From: Actinomycetota bacterium
GTDB taxonomy: Bacteria > Actinomycetota > Acidimicrobiia > Acidimicrobiales > JAMCPL01
DNA: 6,418 nt
Direction of reading: 5' to 3'
Assembly: GCA_023379725.1 (NCBI GenBank)
Contig: JAMCPC010000116.1
Coordinates: 1-6,418, forward strand
A program made the translations under genes and the position numbers. Numbering within the stretch: the first letter of the stretch is position 1; every line of letters starts with the position of its first letter. The notes beneath the pieces are model-generated. The model saw nothing but the letters and a program-made list of their open reading frames with translations. It ran no database searches and was not told the DNA's origin. Of this stretch, positions 4,545-6,418 are shown in pieces.

Positions 4545-5984
4545 ATGATAGAGATGGACCCACTGGACGCTGCTTTCCTTGCACTGGAAACGGAAAATAT
4601 GCATATGCATGTTGGGGTATTGGCTGTATTTGATACAAGTGGAGCTGGCCCTATGGAGACTATAGATTCATCAGTACGTAATACTATAAACGAGAGAATA
4701 CATACTGTACATGCCCTACGAAGAAGAGCAATAAAGGCTCCCCTTGGGATTGATTTTCCACTATGGATAGAGGATCCTCACTTCGACATAGAAAATCATA
4801 TATATCGTGCGGCCCTGCCTACACCGGGCAGCTATAACGAACTGACCACCTTGGCGGCATCAATCATGGAACGCAAGCTCGATATGTCCAGGCCACTATG
4901 GGAAATCCATTTGGTAGAAGGCTTGCATACATCATCTGAACCGACTGTTGCAATGATCGCCAAAATGCACCACTGTATCCTGGATGGAGAGACTGGTGCA
5001 GGAATTTTATCTACGGTATTCGATGATGGACCAACACCGCGAAATGTCCCCCCACCAGACCATCCGTGGATACCTGACCCCGTTCCTTCAATGGCTGAAC
5101 TGCTTATTCATTCCGCTACCGGATTGGCATCACGATCAGGTGCCACCGTTGACAGCGCTAAACGTGCTATCTCCTTCCTGGCGAATATAGCCAACGAGAA
5201 GAAGAGAGATACTGCATCGGGTGGAATAATGGCACCTCTCGCCCCCCACTTGGCACCACGCACCTCTATAAATGGTGCGATATCGCCTTACAGAAAATTA
5301 TCATTCATGAGCCTCCCCCTCACGGATATAAAGATAGTGGCACATAGTGCATCTACAACAATTAATCATGTAGTCTTGGCAACAGTATCCGGAGCCTTAC
5401 GTAAACTGCTAGATGCGAGAGGTGAGAGACCAGATCGTTCACTGGTGTCACTTGTGCCCGTCTCTCAGCGAGGACTGTATGAGGGCAACATGGACAAAAA
5501 TGCCAACATGGTGTCTGCAGCACTTGTATCACTTGCAACTCATGTCGATGACCCGTTAGACCGCCTTCTCGCTATTTCCGAAGGATCCAGCCATGCGATA
5601 CGTAACTCTTCCCCCATCTACGATCACCTTGTAAAAGCTATATCGCAAGTTGCTATACCCGGAATATCGCACCCACTTGCTACTGCCGTCACGAAGCTAA
5701 AACTTCTGAATAAGCTGAACATGCCGTTCAACGTCGTAGTGTCGAACATACGCGGACCGAAGAGACCGCTGTGGTGTGCGGGCAACAGAATGGTAGAGAT
5801 CTACCCCATCGGACCTCTGGTAGAGGGTATCGGGCTAAACGTAACGGTAATGAGCTACATAGACCGATTGGGAGTTGGCATACTCGCCTGCCGGGATTTA
5901 ATCCCCGATTTAGATGACTTTACGCAATACATGCATGAATCGTTTGCTGAATTGGAAAAGGTAACGGCGCGTAGATACGCGTAA
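4545..5984 (+). CDS. WS/DGAT-type acyltransferase (wax ester synthase / diacylglycerol acyltransferase)
   Basis: Enzymes of this family transfer a fatty acyl group from acyl-CoA to diacylglycerol or a fatty alcohol, making triacylglycerol or wax ester at the membrane or lipid-body surface. The 479-residue product has the typical start 'MDPLDAAFLALETENMHMHVG', the 'RPLWEIHLVEGL' segment, and the catalytic 'HHCILDG' (H142, H143, D147, G148) of the HHxxxDG motif. The C-terminal domain contains 'FNVVVSNIRGPKRPLW' and 'GPLVEGIGLNVTVMSYIDRLGVGI', both usual for the family. Length is normal. The start could be ATG 4545, 2 bp after dut, or ATG 4554 (M4), which matches the family start better. No Shine-Dalgarno is seen, so coupling to dut translation is likely. 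The stop is a tandem TAA TAA (5982-5987). Which acceptor it uses, or whether it is one of several paralogs, cannot be told from sequence. Confidence 0.93.
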   Translation: MIEMDPLDAAFLALETENMHMHVGVLAVFDTSGAGPMETIDSSVRNTINERIHTVHALRRRAIKAPLGIDFPLWIEDPHFDIENHIYRAALPTPGSYNELTTLAASIMERKLDMSRPLWEIHLVEGLHTSSEPTVAMIAKMHHCILDGETGAGILSTVFDDGPTPRNVPPPDHPWIPDPVPSMAELLIHSATGLASRSGATVDSAKRAISFLANIANEKKRDTASGGIMAPLAPHLAPRTSINGAISPYRKLSFMSLPLTDIKIVAHSASTTINHVVLATVSGALRKLLDARGERPDRSLVSLVPVSQRGLYEGNMDKNANMVSAALVSLATHVDDPLDRLLAISEGSSHAIRNSSPIYDHLVKAISQVAIPGISHPLATAVTKLKLLNKLNMPFNVVVSNIRGPKRPLWCAGNRMVEIYPIGPLVEGIGLNVTVMSYIDRLGVGILACRDLIPDLDDFTQYMHESFAELEKVTARRYA

Positions 5985-5993
5985 TAAATGTCA

Positions 5994-6032
5994 TATAGTA
6001 TGGCGCGTATAGCACTATACGGCTATACTATA
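5994..6032. repeat. Large imperfect inverted repeat between the acyltransferase gene and tRNA-Gly
   Basis: TATAGTAT (5994-6001) pairs with ATACTATA (6025-6032). Inside, after one G-T pair, GC pairs with GC, one G is bulged, and CGTATAG pairs with CTATACG around a tiny CA loop (in practice GTATA-GCAC-TATAC). Arms total about 18 bp. It starts 9 bp after the acyltransferase stop codon, so in RNA it could end or protect that transcript, but no T-run follows. TATACT at 6024-6029 lies in the right arm and could be the -10 box of the tRNA gene, with a start near 6036. Terminator, operator or both are possible. Confidence 0.6.
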
Positions 6033-6046
6033 CATGTTAACGTACT

Positions 6047-6119
6047 GCGGACGTGGCTCAGCTGGTAGAGCATCACCTTGCCAAGGTGAGGGTCGCGGGT
6101 TCGAATCCCGTCGTCCGCT
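6047..6119 (+). tRNA. tRNA-Gly(GCC)
   Basis: The 73-nt sequence folds as a full cloverleaf. The acceptor stem is GCGGACG (6047-6053) with CGTCCGC (6112-6118). The D arm is GCTC/GAGC (6056-6059, 6068-6071). The anticodon arm is TCACC/GGTGA (6073-6077, 6085-6089) with loop TTGCCAA, placing anticodon GCC at 6080-6082, which reads GGC and GGU. The T arm is GCGGG/CCCGT with loop TTCGAAT (6100-6106). The discriminator base is T (6119), as expected for bacterial tRNA-Gly. CCA is not encoded, so it must be added by the nucleotidyltransferase. Confidence 0.97.
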
Positions 6120-6325
6120 CTGCTGTGACCAGCATTGAGGCAGGTCAAGTGCCTGTTCCCGACTCGTAAGATACATCATGCCATACAATAGCAGTCTGTG
6201 CGCTCAGCCGGAAGATTTTCAACCATGGCAACAGAGATACGAGAAGACTCTTTACATTAGAAGATGAGTTGATTAGGATGGCATGAAGTGTCGACCTCTG
6301 GTCGTTGTCTTCATCGGTGATGAGG
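6120..6325. other. Region after tRNA-Gly without a confident gene
   Basis: Nothing here reaches gene-level support. Two small hairpins, GCTG-TGAC-CAGC (about 6122-6133) and AGGCA-GGTCAAG-TGCCT (about 6138-6154), could help end the tRNA transcript, but neither is followed by a T-run. A 29-codon frame starts with ATG 6178 and ends at TGA 6267 (MPYNSSLCAQPEDFQPWQQR...), with TAAGAT 5 nt upstream; it has no recognisable family. A minus-strand frame is also open from the right edge to a stop at 6145-6147, but it has no family signal. Confidence 0.4.
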
Positions 6326-6418
6326 CTATTCTTTGTCGTCCCATAGTCTGGGCGCGTCTGGTATCCAAGCCAGGGCGAGCAGGGAATCCCCGTTGGTTCT
6401 ATCCACAGAATCGAATAC
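6326..6418 (-). CDS. Possible C-terminal end of an unidentified protein (partial, minus strand)
   Basis: Reading the minus strand from the right edge gives 30 codons, VFDSVDRTNGDSLLALAWI then PDAPRLWDDKE, ending at TAG (6328-6326). The acidic, soluble composition and clean ending look like a genuine protein tail, but 30 residues with no known motif cannot establish it. Another minus frame stays open longer (to 6145), and a plus frame from ATG 6283 (MKCRPLVVVFIGDEAILCRP...) is open to the edge, so the coding strand here is undecided. Confidence 0.33.
   Translation of the reverse strand, partial: VFDSVDRTNGDSLLALAWIPDAPRLWDDKE

Noticed and set aside
4242..4638. Two minus-strand frames across the dut-acyltransferase junction
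   Set aside because: Both are antisense to well-supported genes and resemble no known family.
6047..6119. Integration (att) site at the tRNA-Gly 3' end
   Set aside because: No duplicated tRNA 3' segment, integrase or other mobile gene is visible in the window.

Overview
This 6.4 kb window looks like chromosomal DNA from an actinobacterium, most likely of the class Acidimicrobiia. The best clue is the repeat 'GYWLVGADGAVYPFGNAKYYGS...PVVGVAATPDGG' at the end of a SpoIID/LytB protein, a style of repeat I associate with secreted Acidimicrobiia proteins. A WS/DGAT acyltransferase and an oligoribonuclease also fit actinobacteria. Base composition is moderate, with many ATA, AGA and GGA codons, so this is not a high-GC streptomycete or mycobacterium type. 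Genus cannot be decided from the window.

Layout, left to right. (1) The 3' end of a polysaccharide-export ABC ATPase, recognised by its Wzt-type C-terminal domain (+). (2) A secreted SpoIID/LytB-domain protein with 2.5 near-identical 132-bp tandem repeats (+). (3) A short convergent intergenic region with repeated GGCTAC motifs. (4) On the minus strand, orn (oligoribonuclease) followed 15 bp later by a HAD-IB hydrolase, probably one transcript. (5) A 312-bp divergent intergenic region carrying a 164-bp element with 20-bp terminal inverted repeats, apparently inserted inside a 20-bp tandem repeat. (6) dut (dUTPase) and a WS/DGAT acyltransferase 2 bp apart (+). (7) A large imperfect hairpin, then tRNA-Gly(GCC) (+). 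(8) About 300 bp with no confident gene, although a short minus-strand frame entering from the right edge may be the end of another CDS.

The left part concerns the cell surface (glycan export, peptidoglycan-active protein). The middle and right parts are housekeeping (nanoRNA turnover, dUTP removal, a tRNA) plus lipid storage. Shine-Dalgarno sequences are absent or weak throughout. Three genes (spoIID-like, orn, dut) have a TAnnnT -10-like hexamer only 6-7 nt upstream of the ATG, the arrangement expected for leaderless mRNAs.

I saw no defence system, CRISPR array or complete transposon. The most unusual items are the MITE-like element with a reconstructable insertion site, the almost perfect DNA-level repeats in the SpoIID protein, and that protein's signal-peptide-like sequence, which begins upstream of any ordinary start codon.
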